Numbered from the stretch's first letter, positions 1 to 8,824 are shown. The stretch is 64,000 bases of DNA from Erysipelotrichaceae bacterium (GCA_017445225.1 JAFSUN010000011.1:62001-126000); one strand, 5' to 3'. The notes: generated from the sequence alone by a model not told the origin. Numbers and translations are program-made.

Positions 1-758
1 CCATCAAACTTGGTGACGATCAGACCGGTGATGTCCAGCAGTTCATCAAAGGTTCGGGCCACGTTGACGATGTCCTGACCGGTCATGGAATCGACCGTCA
101 GTAAAATCTCATCGGGATGGAATTTCTTCTTCAGAACATCCAGTTCCTTCATCAGATCGTCATCGATGTGCAGACGGCCGGCCGTATCGATCAGTACGGT
201 ATCATAGCCATTCTGTTGGGCATGATTAAGACCGGCTTTTACGGTATCGACCGCTGGGGTTTTCGGCCCCAGAGTGAAGACTTCGACACCGATCTGCTCA
301 CCCAGGGTCTGTAACTGTTCAATGGCGGCCGGACGGATGATGTCACCGGCAATGATCAGGGGCTTGCGGCTCTGCTTGTCCCTGATGAGCTTGGCGATCT
401 TGGCCACGGAAGTGGTTTTACCGGTACCCTGGAGACCTACGACCATGATCGTGGTGATGCCGGCGGTCCGGTAGTTGATACCCGCTTCATTCTGTCCCAG
501 GAGATTGATGATCTCCTGATTGACGATCTTATATACCTGCTGATCAGGATTCAGTGCCTGGGATACCTGGACCCCAATCATCTGTTCCCTGATGCTGTTG
601 ATGAATTTCTTGACGACTCCGTAGTTGACGTCAGCTTCCAGTAAGGCGATCCTGACTTCTCTCAGCATTGCCTCCATGTTCTTTTCATTCAGCTGATCTT
701 TTCCTGCAATATGTTTGAAGGCCGCAGTCAGTCTGTTGCTTAATGACTCAAATGCCAT
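1..758 (-). CDS. ffh: Signal recognition particle protein Ffh (3' end cut by window)
   Basis: GTPase subunit of the signal recognition particle, which binds SRP RNA and delivers signal-sequence-bearing ribosomes to FtsY at the membrane. About 252 N-terminal residues are visible and the C-terminal M domain lies outside the window. The N domain starts MAFESLSNRL. The G domain shows GLQGTGKTT (G1), DIIRPAAIEQL, DTAGRLHID (G3) and the start of the TKFDG motif at the window edge. Translation starts at ATG 758 with an AGGAGGTG ribosome site just upstream. A TGCTACAAT extended -10 lies at 782-790 on the minus strand. The gene is divergent from the superoxide reductase gene. Identification is secure; the DIIRP in place of the usual DxxRPAA is a minor variant. 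Confidence 0.96.
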   Translation of the reverse strand, partial: MAFESLSNRLTAAFKHIAGKDQLNEKNMEAMLREVRIALLEADVNYGVVKKFINSIREQMIGVQVSQALNPDQQVYKIVNQEIINLLGQNEAGINYRTAGITTIMVVGLQGTGKTTSVAKIAKLIRDKQSRKPLIIAGDIIRPAAIEQLQTLGEQIGVEVFTLGPKTPAVDTVKAGLNHAQQNGYDTVLIDTAGRLHIDDDLMKELDVLKKKFHPDEILLTVDSMTGQDIVNVARTFDELLDITGLIVTKFD

Positions 759-816
759 GCCAAACACCTCCTAACCATCTTATTGTAGCACAACTGTTCT
801 TTCTTTTTCATAAGTA

Positions 817-845
817 TTGCCAGCATTCCCAAATTACAATAAAAT
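817..845 (+). promoter_or_regulatory. Promoter of the superoxide reductase gene
   Basis: A TTGCCA -35 (817-822) and a TAAAAT -10 (840-845) are separated by 17 bp. Transcription would begin about 20 nt before the ribosome site AAGGAG that precedes ATG 874. Confidence 0.6.
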
Positions 846-873
846 AGGGTTAGAAACAAGGAGATAAAAATAA

Positions 874-1248
874 ATGGTAAGATTCTTTAAATGTCCGGTT
901 TGCGGAAAGATCCTGATGGAAATCGAAAAGAGGCCCTGCCCGACCATGTGCTGCGGCAAGCCGATGGAAGAAATGACTCTGAACACCAGCGACGGTGCTT
1001 TTGAGAAGCACGTTCCGGTTGTTGAACAGGACGGCAACAAGGTCACCGTCAAGGTCGGAAGCGTTGCTCATCCGATGCTGGCAGCTCACTATATCACCTT
1101 CATCGCCCTGGAAACCAATAAGGGACTGACGATCAGAAACCTGAACCCCGGTGAAGAGCCGAAGGCTGAATTCATTCTGGCTGATGACGAAAAGGTCATC
1201 ATGGCTTATGAATACTGCAACCTGCACGGCCTGTGGGGCGGCAACTAA
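874..1248 (+). CDS. dfx: Superoxide reductase (desulfoferrodoxin)
   Basis: Reduces superoxide to hydrogen peroxide in the cytoplasm without making oxygen, the usual anaerobe defence. At 124 aa it has the full two-domain (2Fe) architecture. An N-terminal desulforedoxin knuckle has C7, C10, C26 and C27 for the FeS4 centre. The catalytic domain has E44-K45-H46, then VGSVAHPM..HY (H66, H72) and CNLHGLW (C115, H118), giving the His4Cys iron site. Ribosome site AAGGAG lies upstream of ATG 874. It is a single gene with its own promoter and a terminator at 1265-1305, and is divergent from ffh. All expected ligands are present, so it should be active. Confidence 0.96.
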   Translation: MVRFFKCPVCGKILMEIEKRPCPTMCCGKPMEEMTLNTSDGAFEKHVPVVEQDGNKVTVKVGSVAHPMLAAHYITFIALETNKGLTIRNLNPGEEPKAEFILADDEKVIMAYEYCNLHGLWGGN

Positions 1249-1264
1249 TCCTTGATCATCTGTT

Positions 1265-1305
1265 AAGGGGTGAATACTCTTAAGGCAGTATTACCCCTTT
1301 TCTTT
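1265..1305 (+). terminator. Intrinsic terminator after superoxide reductase
   Basis: AAGGGGT and AATACT pair with AGTATT and ACCCCTT across a short loop (one bulged G), followed by a T-rich tract. Confidence 0.85.
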
Positions 1306-1328
1306 TAATTATCTTTACAGGAGGTTTT

Positions 1329-2108
1329 ATGAAAGATACAAGAAGAATCATCACAGCCCTCGTCATTCTGGCTGCCAGCCTGCTGTTGGGCCAGCTTACC
1401 GGCTTGAAACTCGGTGAATTCCTGGGCAATGTCCGCTTTGACATCAATTCCCTGCTGAAGGTCATCGCCATCGTCGCTACCCTGATGGTGATCAAATACC
1501 TGCTGAAGCTGATATTGGCCAGCATCAAGGTCAACAACACCTTCATCACCCTGATCCGAAGCCTCATCGACTACGTCGCCGTCATTCTGGCCGTCGTCTG
1601 GTCCTTAAGGATCCTGGGTGCTGACATCAACGGCATCATTGCCGGCTTGGGAATCTTAGGACTGATCATCGGCATGAGCGCTCAGGACATCATCAATGAC
1701 CTGATGACCGGCATTTTCATGCTGTTTGAGCAGGAATACAAGGTCGGTGACATTATTGAAGTCAACGGCTTCACCGGGGAAGTAACCGAGATCGGCGTAA
1801 GAACAACGACCCTTACCGATAATGGCGGCAATGAAAAGATCTTCAACAACTCCGCCATGAAGAACATTCTGAACAAGTCATCCAACCGCAGCATCGCCGT
1901 TGTTGACATCACTCTGCCCAAGAGCGTCGATGTCAAGTCGGTAATTGAGGCGGATTACGGCGACATCATGTGCCTGGGTCTGCAGGAGATCGGCAGCGGA
2001 CTCACCTTCCGCTTCATTAAGGACTGTGATGAAGGCAGCGTCTATGATGTGCGCCGCCAGATGAATCTGGAGATACTGGACGTTCTCAACAGGCTGGGAG
2101 TCATGTAG
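1329..2108 (+). CDS. MscS-family mechanosensitive channel
   Basis: Small-conductance mechanosensitive channel that opens under membrane tension to release solutes during osmotic downshock. At 259 aa it has three predicted membrane helices: an N-terminal segment LVILAASLLLGQLTG, a second near residues 40-60 and a pore helix with GIIAGLGILGLIIGMSAQDIIND. The MscS beta-domain signature follows (FMLFEQEYKVGDIIEVNGFTG). An AGGAGG ribosome site directly precedes ATG 1329. The stop codon is separated by one base from the next gene, suggesting translational coupling. It is unlike the second MscS at 49.4-50.2 kb, so the window carries two divergent paralogues. Assignment to the family is sure; gating properties cannot be inferred. 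Confidence 0.92.
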   Translation: MKDTRRIITALVILAASLLLGQLTGLKLGEFLGNVRFDINSLLKVIAIVATLMVIKYLLKLILASIKVNNTFITLIRSLIDYVAVILAVVWSLRILGADINGIIAGLGILGLIIGMSAQDIINDLMTGIFMLFEQEYKVGDIIEVNGFTGEVTEIGVRTTTLTDNGGNEKIFNNSAMKNILNKSSNRSIAVVDITLPKSVDVKSVIEADYGDIMCLGLQEIGSGLTFRFIKDCDEGSVYDVRRQMNLEILDVLNRLGVM

Positions 2109-2109
2109 C

Positions 2110-3078
2110 ATGGAATTCCGCCAATCCCCGGAATATCCGGGACTTCCCGATGAATTCAACCGGGATTACCGGGAAACACCCGTGAGTGAAAAGAAGAACA
2201 ACAACCTGCTGAAGCTGCTGCTGGCCTTTGTCACGCTGACCTCAGTGGTCTTTCCTCTGACTGTCACTCACGGCCATTCCCACTCTCATCCGGAGATTCC
2301 CGATATACCTGACATACCCGATGTGCCAATCTGGGTCGATCCTGATCCGGAACCGCAGATTGTCGAATACAGCCTCATCGGAAGATGGGAACTCGGAAAT
2401 GAGTTTTATGAATTCTTTGAGGACGGAACCGGCTACTGGACCAATGGTAAGACCTTCATCCTGCTGGACTGGGTCAGGGAAGACAATGATTACCGCATCA
2501 GGGGTGAAGGCATCAGCGAATACGAACTGGGCAAATCGATGACCATTCAGAGACTTGATTTCCGGACGAGCTACGATGACGGTCTTAATCTGATGATGGT
2601 CTTCTACAGCTACTTCGAGGAAAGCGGTAACTACATTGGCAAGTTTGCCGAAAGCCCCCGGAGCTATGATCTGGATAACATCACTCCGTTACGTGGCAAG
2701 ACCATTTCCGATATTCTTCCGGGTTTCTGGGAAACCATGGATTATGCCGAGAAAGTTGATGATGGCGGCTTTTACTACCTGTCATACATGGACTTCTCAG
2801 GAAGTAAGGCAACCTTTGATTTCGCCAGTCTGATCAGCGATCAGTATAAGCACTTTGAGGTTGGTTATGCTACCAGCAGCGACTATCCGAATGTAGAGGT
2901 GACCGTTGGTGAGGGAACCGAAATATTCATCCAGTTCACAGCTGGCAATCATTCCTACAGTACCCTGACCGAAAATGGTTTCCCCGTTTATTACTTCATT
3001 GACGAGGAAGGAGCCGGACTACTGGTACATGCGGTAACCAGCTGGGCCATCATGAGAAAAATGCAGGGAGCCGGCTAG
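2110..3078 (+). CDS. Membrane-anchored protein of unknown function with His-rich and Pro-Asp linker
   Basis: 322 aa, not recognised as a named family. Residues 1-35 are charged and cytoplasmic. A single membrane segment follows (LLKLLLAFVTLTSVVFPLTV), then a short His cluster (HGHSHSH) and a PEIPDIPDIPDVP repeat linker, then an acidic, aromatic-rich ectodomain. The ectodomain contains two segments resembling lipocalin-like 'GxWE...YEFxEDGTGxW' repeats (LIGRWELGNEFYEFFEDGTGYW near residue 95 and ILPGFWETMDYAEK near 200), so a calycin-type fold is possible. It lies one base after the MscS stop, with GGGAG inside the mscS end as the likely ribosome site, so the two are co-transcribed. Function unknown; a link to the channel or to metal binding is inference only. 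Confidence 0.75.
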   Translation: MEFRQSPEYPGLPDEFNRDYRETPVSEKKNNNLLKLLLAFVTLTSVVFPLTVTHGHSHSHPEIPDIPDIPDVPIWVDPDPEPQIVEYSLIGRWELGNEFYEFFEDGTGYWTNGKTFILLDWVREDNDYRIRGEGISEYELGKSMTIQRLDFRTSYDDGLNLMMVFYSYFEESGNYIGKFAESPRSYDLDNITPLRGKTISDILPGFWETMDYAEKVDDGGFYYLSYMDFSGSKATFDFASLISDQYKHFEVGYATSSDYPNVEVTVGEGTEIFIQFTAGNHSYSTLTENGFPVYYFIDEEGAGLLVHAVTSWAIMRKMQGAG

Positions 3079-3088
3079 AAGACAGATT

Positions 3089-3136
3089 AAAGGCGTGAGC
3101 TGATATCCATTGGGGTATCTGGCTTCACGCCTTTTT
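3089..3136. terminator. Terminator between convergent genes
   Basis: AAAGGCGTGA pairs with TCACGCCTTT, followed by TTTTTCTTTT on the plus strand. It ends the mscS transcript and, more weakly, the thiI operon from the other side. Confidence 0.8.
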
Positions 3137-3142
3137 CTTTTA

Positions 3143-4348
3143 TCAGAATAATTCCTCTTCTTCCAGTACCGTGGTCGGATAGATCACGGTCGTTTCAGTA
3201 TTCTCCACGGCCTTATCCAGCAACGGCTGCCAGTCAAAGAAGGATTCCTGCTTTTCCACCTTGTAGGGATGCGGCTTGGTTACCGGATTCTTCGGGGTAA
3301 AGATCGTGCAGCAGTCTTCATAGGGAAGAATTGACGTCTCATAGGTCCCGATCTTCTCAGCCAGGGCAATGATCTCCAGCTTGTCATAGGTGACTACCGG
3401 TCTTAATACCGGGTATTCGCTGACGGCGTTGATCACCGCCATGGATTCCAGGGTCTGAGAGGCGACCTGTCCGACGCTTTCGCCGTTAACGATGGCCAGA
3501 CACTTGTTCTTCTCGGCGATCTTGTTGGCGATGCGGTACATCATCCTCCGCATGATGGTAATGGCGTATTCCTCATCGCAGTTCTTATAGATGGCCAGCT
3601 GCGTTTCGGTAAACGGTACGACATGCAGCTTGATCCTGCCCTGATAGACGGAAATGATCCGGGTCAGTTCCTTTACTTTGTTAAGGGCTTCCTGGGAAGT
3701 ATAGGGCATGGAGGCATAGTGGATGCACTCGATCTCCACCCCCCTCTTCATGGTCAGATAACCGGCCACCGGGGAATCGATGCCGCCGGACATCATCAGT
3801 AACGCCTTTCCGCCGACACCCACCGGATAGCCACCGGCCCCTAACAGGGTCTCAGCCATGACATAGGTAGCTTCCTCCCGGATCTCTACGATCAGCTGAT
3901 AGTCAGGATCATGGACATCTACCTTCAGATACTGCGGCCCGTAGTTTCTTAACACTTCCGAGGCTACGGCCCGGTTGATCTCATCGGAATGGACCGGGAA
4001 CTTCTTGTTGGCTCGCTTGGTGATGACCTTGAAGGTGCCCTGACGCCCTTCCATGATCTGCCGGCCGGCCTTGACGATCTCGTTAAGATCATTACTGACC
4101 TTCAGGGTCGGAGAGATGGCCCGGATGCCGAAGACCTTAACCAGGATCTGGGCTACCGGACGGTAGTCCTGACCATGGAGATGGACGTAAATGTGATCTC
4201 TTGTCCGCTCAAAAGTCAGCTGGGGGTAATCCTGCAGGGCTCTCTGCATGTTGACGGCCAGCCTCTTGATGAAGTCCTTCTTGTTCTTTCCCTTGGTGCT
4301 CAGTTCGCCGAAGCGCACCAGGATGTATTCATACTGTAAATCAGCCAT
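3143..4348 (-). CDS. thiI: tRNA 4-thiouridine synthase ThiI
   Basis: Adenylates U8 of tRNA and transfers sulfur to make 4-thiouridine, a near-UV sensor. It may also feed thiamine synthesis. At 401 aa it contains an N-terminal ferredoxin-like/THUMP region (about residues 60-170) and a PP-loop ATPase domain with SGGIDSPVA at 187-195. The C-terminal rhodanese domain of the E. coli enzyme is absent, as in Bacillus, where a dedicated cysteine desulfurase supplies sulfur directly. That fits the NifS-type gene immediately upstream, which overlaps the start by 8 bp. The order ezrA-nifS-thiI matches Bacillus ezrA-nifZ-thiI. High confidence. Confidence 0.96.
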   Translation of the reverse strand: MADLQYEYILVRFGELSTKGKNKKDFIKRLAVNMQRALQDYPQLTFERTRDHIYVHLHGQDYRPVAQILVKVFGIRAISPTLKVSNDLNEIVKAGRQIMEGRQGTFKVITKRANKKFPVHSDEINRAVASEVLRNYGPQYLKVDVHDPDYQLIVEIREEATYVMAETLLGAGGYPVGVGGKALLMMSGGIDSPVAGYLTMKRGVEIECIHYASMPYTSQEALNKVKELTRIISVYQGRIKLHVVPFTETQLAIYKNCDEEYAITIMRRMMYRIANKIAEKNKCLAIVNGESVGQVASQTLESMAVINAVSEYPVLRPVVTYDKLEIIALAEKIGTYETSILPYEDCCTIFTPKNPVTKPHPYKVEKQESFFDWQPLLDKAVENTETTVIYPTTVLEEEELF

Positions 4349-5462
4349 ATTTTTCCACGATCTCCTTTAAGTCCTGCACAAAGCCCCTGATGTCATCCCA
4401 ACTTTGATGATGGGAGAACGAGACTCTGATGATCCCCTTCAGCCGGGTATGGTTTCGGAACATCTGCGCCATCACCGCCGAGTAATTCTGCCCGGATTCG
4501 CAGGTGCTCTGGGCACTGACGCAATAGTCTCTTAAAGACAGGGCATTCATCATTACTTCACTCGGGATGCTCAGACAGGAAAAGTTGAGCACATATGGGG
4601 AAGCGTCCTGGGGCGAATTGATCACGATGTCCTTCATTTCCTGCAGATTTCTGCGGACGTAGTCGTTGTACTGCCCAACCAGCTTACGGTTATCCTCGAG
4701 GTTTTCCAGGGCCAGCCGCAGGGTCTTGCCCCAGACGATGTTGGCCGGGGAATTGGCAGTACCGCCTCGCAGATGATATTCCTGCTGTCCGCCGGAGATC
4801 AGCGGAACCATCACCACATTGTTCTTCTTCATCAGGATGCCGCTGCCCTTTAGGCCGTAGATCTTGTGGGCCGAGAAACTGGCCAGATCAATGCCGTCAA
4901 GATCCAGCGGGATCTTACCGACGGCCTGGACGCAGTCAACGTGCAGATAACAGTTCTTATGGCGGGCAACGATCTTCTTTACCTCTTCGATCGGTTCGAT
5001 GGTTCCCGATTCGTTATTGACCCACATGATGGAAACCAGTACGGTATCCTCCCGGATGCTTCTTTTCAGTTCCTCGGGATCGATCTTTCCTTCCTCATTG
5101 ACGGAAAGATAGGTAGCTTCGTAGCCTTCGTTTTCCACCAGCCACCTGACGCTGTTGGCGACGCTGGAATGCTCGATGAAGGTAGTGATGATGTGTCTGC
5201 CCTTCTCTCTTCGCGCCAGACAGGTGCCCTTGATGGCCATGTTGGAGGCTTCGCTGGCTCCGGAGGTGAAGATGATCTCATTGGGCTGCACACGCAATAA
5301 ATCCGCCACTTGCTGGCGGGATTTATTCATCAATTTATTAACTTCCAAGCCGCTTGGATAGATGGATTCGGAGTTAACGAAGTATTTTTTCAATACGTGG
5401 ATATATGTCTCCAGAACTCTATCGTCAAGGGGAGTAGTAGAGGCATAATCAAAATACTTCAT
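4341..5462 (-). CDS. Cysteine desulfurase (NifS/IscS family, NifZ-like partner of ThiI)
   Basis: PLP enzyme that removes sulfur from cysteine as a persulfide; by context the sulfur donor for ThiI. At 373 aa it has the aminotransferase class V fold, with FTSGASEASNMAIKG (PLP phosphate region), FIEHSS, the PLP lysine in SAHK (K200) and the catalytic loop cysteine in STCESG (C321). The start ATG overlaps the ezrA stop by 4 bp (ATGA) and the end overlaps thiI by 8 bp, indicating tight coupling. No Fe-S scaffold gene is adjacent, supporting a role in tRNA thiolation rather than general cluster assembly. Confidence 0.93.
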   Translation of the reverse strand: MKYFDYASTTPLDDRVLETYIHVLKKYFVNSESIYPSGLEVNKLMNKSRQQVADLLRVQPNEIIFTSGASEASNMAIKGTCLARREKGRHIITTFIEHSSVANSVRWLVENEGYEATYLSVNEEGKIDPEELKRSIREDTVLVSIMWVNNESGTIEPIEEVKKIVARHKNCYLHVDCVQAVGKIPLDLDGIDLASFSAHKIYGLKGSGILMKKNNVVMVPLISGGQQEYHLRGGTANSPANIVWGKTLRLALENLEDNRKLVGQYNDYVRRNLQEMKDIVINSPQDASPYVLNFSCLSIPSEVMMNALSLRDYCVSAQSTCESGQNYSAVMAQMFRNHTRLKGIIRVSFSHHQSWDDIRGFVQDLKEIVEKYG

Positions 5463-7210
5463 GCATTTACTACCTTTTTGTTGGAGTCGACGAGTTTGTT
5501 TACGGTTTCCGGATGGACGCGGCGCAGGGTATTCAGGGCAATGGTCAGAGCCTGAGTGTATTCCCCATTGCGGTAAGCCAGTTCGCTTCTGGTCAGTTCG
5601 CTGTCAATGTCCGGATCGGTTGAACGGTACATGTTGCCGATGACAATGGCGTTTTCGGCCATGATGGCGGTGCCGAGGATGCGGTTGACGCTTTCATATA
5701 ACTGATAGATCAGATCGACGGCACTGGTCTTCAGGGTGTTGACCAGGGTAACATTGATCGGGGTAACGGCCAGCTGGCCTTCCAGTCTGGTCAGATAGTC
5801 TTCAGCCTTGGCCAGGTCATCGCTGTACTGATCGGAGATGTTCGGAATGCGGCTGTTTCTGATCTTGGCCTGTACTTCATTCAGAACGATGGAGAGCTTG
5901 CCGAGCTGTTCTCTGGCATCGGCTTCATCGTTGCTGGCGGTATTGACGGTATCAGCCATCTTGTTGACGTTGTTCATGGCAACCACCACTTCGGTGTTCA
6001 GCTTGGACAGTGACAGTAACTGGTTGCTGGCCGGAATGTTGTTTTCATGAATGCTGTTCATGACGATGTGACCCTGATCGTTCAGGTTCTTGACCTTGTT
6101 GGTGGCATCAGCCAGCGTACCGCTGTAGTCGCTTAAGCCGTATCTGGTGGTCATCTCATCGTAGTTGCCGTTGAGGCGGTCGACCGTCGCATTTAACTTG
6201 GAGAGATTTCTGGTGGTCTCTTCCTTGAGGTTCATCAGTTCATCGTAGGAATTCTTTTCCTTTTCGATCTGCTGCTTGAGCTGGTTCAGGCTCTTTTCGC
6301 ATTCCAGCAAATGTTCATTGACACCGGCGACATCGCACTGCTTGATCTTGCGGAGATCTTCCTGCAGAGATTCGTTGATCAGATCCAGATTGTTCTTCAC
6401 ATCCAGATGATCGAGGTAGGCGCCCTGCTTCAGAACGTTGTTATAGGAGTTGTTGACATCTTCGATCATGATTGGGATCTCACCCTTGGAAACGTTGATG
6501 AGGTCCGGAATCGATTCGACGACATCGTTCAGTTCATCGATGGAATCTCTGATCTCTTCGATCTTGTCAGCAGCCTTGTCGAAGGCGCTGGCCGCCATGA
6601 TGGTTTCGAATTCAGAGAACTTGTGTTCGATGACGTTGATTTTCTGATCGAGAGCTTCCCAGCAATAGAGATACTTGTCGGGATTCTCGTTGATCTTCAG
6701 CTTAACGGAGCGGAAACCTTCCTTGAGATCAAGGATCTTCTGACGCTGGACATTTTCCTTGTCAAGAATGGTGTTCAGGATGCCGTCAAGTTCACTGACG
6801 GTAGCCTCGGTGGAATCCAGCAGAGTTTCGATCTCTTCGTTATTGGTCCTGGCAGCACTGTACTTGCGCAGCTGCATGAACTCATCGGAATCGTTGATCA
6901 TTTCCTGGAGTTTCTTGAAGTTGGTCTGCACGGTATCAAAGTCACTGCTGCAGGTCTTGACGGTCTCATCGATGTCCCTGTTTACCCGGGCCAGGGCCAG
7001 AGCTCTGGACACCTTGAAAGGAAGCGGAACGCTTCTGAGCGAGTTCAGCTTGATCTGACTGTCTTCGATCTGCTGCTGCAGACGGTTCTTGCGGCTTCTG
7101 GATGCGAAATAAATGATGATAAGTATCAGAATTAAGACGATAGCCACGTAAAGATACGGTGACTGTAAGAAACTATTTATGTTAAAACTCTTCTGTTCAT
7201 TTGTTTCCAT
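5459..7210 (-). CDS. ezrA: Septation ring formation regulator EzrA
   Basis: Membrane-bound negative regulator of FtsZ ring formation that also links the divisome to cell wall synthesis. At 583 aa from the chosen start it has an N-terminal membrane segment (LYVAIVLILILIIIYFAS, about residues 18-36) followed by some 540 residues of heptad-rich coiled coil, the family architecture. ATG 7210 is preferred over the upstream in-frame ATG 7270 because GAGGTA precedes it and because a TGCTACAAT extended -10 (minus strand, 7232-7240) lies between the two. First gene of the ezrA-nifS-thiI operon. Conserved operon order supports the call. Confidence 0.93.
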   Translation of the reverse strand: METNEQKSFNINSFLQSPYLYVAIVLILILIIIYFASRSRKNRLQQQIEDSQIKLNSLRSVPLPFKVSRALALARVNRDIDETVKTCSSDFDTVQTNFKKLQEMINDSDEFMQLRKYSAARTNNEEIETLLDSTEATVSELDGILNTILDKENVQRQKILDLKEGFRSVKLKINENPDKYLYCWEALDQKINVIEHKFSEFETIMAASAFDKAADKIEEIRDSIDELNDVVESIPDLINVSKGEIPIMIEDVNNSYNNVLKQGAYLDHLDVKNNLDLINESLQEDLRKIKQCDVAGVNEHLLECEKSLNQLKQQIEKEKNSYDELMNLKEETTRNLSKLNATVDRLNGNYDEMTTRYGLSDYSGTLADATNKVKNLNDQGHIVMNSIHENNIPASNQLLSLSKLNTEVVVAMNNVNKMADTVNTASNDEADAREQLGKLSIVLNEVQAKIRNSRIPNISDQYSDDLAKAEDYLTRLEGQLAVTPINVTLVNTLKTSAVDLIYQLYESVNRILGTAIMAENAIVIGNMYRSTDPDIDSELTRSELAYRNGEYTQALTIALNTLRRVHPETVNKLVDSNKKVVNA

Positions 7211-7317
7211 AGTAAAATACCTCTTGTTACTATTGTAGCATAAAAGCCTTTTCCTTAGCAGAAAAAACATATATATTTTACCTTCTATTTACCTCTCTTC
7301 ATTGCTGTGAAAGCTGA

Positions 7318-7345
7318 TTGACTATGAGAGCAGTTATGGTAAAAT
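7318..7345 (+). promoter_or_regulatory. Promoter of the tyrS leader
   Basis: TTGACT (7318-7323) and TAAAAT (7340-7345) with a 16-bp spacer; predicted start about 7352, only some 150 nt before the tyrS start codon. Confidence 0.7.
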
Positions 7346-7486
7346 TAAAGAGCTGATGAAGATGGAATTTACGACTCCGGAGTCAGATCGTAGCTCGCGT
7401 TAAGAGAATGAGGGTGTGAAGCAATTCATGAACTGAGGTGGTACCGCTGCTGCAAGGCAGTCCTCAGATTATGGATTTTTTATTTG
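7346..7486 (+). promoter_or_regulatory. Short T-box riboswitch upstream of tyrS
   Basis: The conserved T-box antiterminator sequence (CTGAGGTGGTACCGCTG, 7433-7449) precedes a CTGAGG/CCTCAG pairing and a T-rich tract at 7475-7481. A TAC tyrosine codon at 7370-7372, in a GGAATTTACGAC context, is the plausible specifier. The leader is much shorter than the trpS and alaS leaders in this window and lacks an obvious full-length stem I with AG bulge and GGTG loop; a GACTCCGGAGTC palindrome follows the specifier instead. By family rule, uncharged tRNA-Tyr binding would promote read-through into tyrS. Confidence 0.75.
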
Positions 7487-7500
7487 AGGAGAGTGATACC

Positions 7501-8739
7501 ATGAGTGAAAAAATGACTTTTTTTGAAGAACTGCAGTGGCGCGGACTGGTACAGGACATTTCCAGTCCGGAACTGATCGACAAGCTTAATGAAGGCGGCC
7601 TGACCTTCTACATCGGAACCGACCCGACCGCCGATTCCATGCACATCGGCCATTATTCATCATTCCTGATCTCCAAGCGTCTGGCTCAGCATGGCCATCA
7701 TCCCCTGCTGCTGGTCGGCGGCGCCACCGGTCTGATCGGTGACCCGAAACCGGATGCCGAAAGACCGATGATCACCTATGAGCAGGTTGCCCATAACATC
7801 GCCGGACTGAAGAAGCAGGCTGAGGACATCTTCGGCTTTGAAGTAGTCAACAACTATGACTGGACCAAGGACATCAACGTCATCGATTTCCTGCGGGACT
7901 ACGGCAAGTACTTCAATGTCAACTACATGCTGGCCAAGGACAAGGTCAAGAGCAGAATGGATTCCGGCATTACCTACGCCGAATTCAGCTACATGATCCT
8001 GCAGGCTCTGGACTTCCTGTATCTCTATGAGAAACGCAACTGCACCCTGCAGGTAGCCGGCAGCGACCAGTGGGGCAACATCACCTCCGGCATCGAACTC
8101 ATCCGCAAGAAGCTGGATAAGACGGCCTACGGCATGGTCATGCCGTTAGTTACCGATTCCACCGGCAAGAAGTTCGGCAAGACCGAAGGCAACGCCTTAT
8201 GGCTGGATAAGAACAAGACCTCCAGCTACGAGATGTATCAGTACCTGATCAATCTGGAAGATTCCATGATCATCGACTACCTGAAGAAACTCACCTTCCT
8301 GACCCCTGAGGAGATCATGGAAATTGAGAAACAGCACAACGAAGCCCCGCATCTGCGCATCGCCCACAAGGCTCTGGCCCGGGACATCATCGTTGGACTG
8401 CACGGTGAGGAAGAATACAACAAGGCCGTCAAGATCTCCCAGGCGCTGTTCGGCGGCGATCTGGAAGGCTTAAGTGCCGAAGACATACTGCAGGCCGGCA
8501 AACAAGTACCGTCCATCGAGGTTGCCCCCGGCGATAAGCTCATCGATCTGCTGGTCAATTCCAAGATCTGTTCCAGCCGCCGGGAAGCCAGAGAGATGCT
8601 GGCCAGCGGTGCCATTTCCATCAATAACGTCCGTCACAGCGACGAAAACGAGATCATTGATGAGAATTGTGCCATTGACGGCAAGGTCATGATCATCCGC
8701 AAGGGCAAGAAAAAGCAGTTCATCGGCATCATGAAATAA
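7501..8739 (+). CDS. tyrS: Tyrosyl-tRNA synthetase
   Basis: Charges tRNA-Tyr with tyrosine in the cytoplasm. At 412 aa it is the bacterial TyrRS type, with class I signature HIGH (SMHIGHYSSF), tyrosine pocket DQWGNI, KFGKT as the KMSKS equivalent and a C-terminal S4 RNA-binding domain (about residues 350-410). The start at 7501 is preferred over an in-frame codon at 7438 because 7438 lies inside the T-box sequence and GAGGAG precedes 7501. Regulated by the T-box leader; a terminator follows at 8744. Confidence 0.97.
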   Translation: MSEKMTFFEELQWRGLVQDISSPELIDKLNEGGLTFYIGTDPTADSMHIGHYSSFLISKRLAQHGHHPLLLVGGATGLIGDPKPDAERPMITYEQVAHNIAGLKKQAEDIFGFEVVNNYDWTKDINVIDFLRDYGKYFNVNYMLAKDKVKSRMDSGITYAEFSYMILQALDFLYLYEKRNCTLQVAGSDQWGNITSGIELIRKKLDKTAYGMVMPLVTDSTGKKFGKTEGNALWLDKNKTSSYEMYQYLINLEDSMIIDYLKKLTFLTPEEIMEIEKQHNEAPHLRIAHKALARDIIVGLHGEEEYNKAVKISQALFGGDLEGLSAEDILQAGKQVPSIEVAPGDKLIDLLVNSKICSSRREAREMLASGAISINNVRHSDENEIIDENCAIDGKVMIIRKGKKKQFIGIMK

Positions 8740-8743
8740 ACAT

Positions 8744-8767
8744 GACGGGCTGTAATGGCCCGTTTTG
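8744..8767 (+). terminator. Terminator after tyrS
   Basis: ACGGGC/GCCCGT hairpin followed by TTTTGT. Confidence 0.8.
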
Positions 8768-8788
8768 TGCTTAATGGAAAGGTTATTA

Positions 8789-8818
8789 TTGACATGATGG
8801 CGGGAAAAATGGTATATT
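8789..8818 (+). promoter_or_regulatory. Promoter of rpsD
   Basis: A consensus TTGACA (8789-8794) and TATATT (8813-8818) with an 18-bp spacer; strong, as expected for a ribosomal protein gene. Confidence 0.75.
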
Positions 8819-8824
8819 AATCGG

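Noticed and set aside
6311-7135. 274-codon frame antisense to ezrA
   Set aside because: Mirror of the coiled-coil coding strand with hydrophobic composition and no start signal; ezrA is conserved in the other frame.
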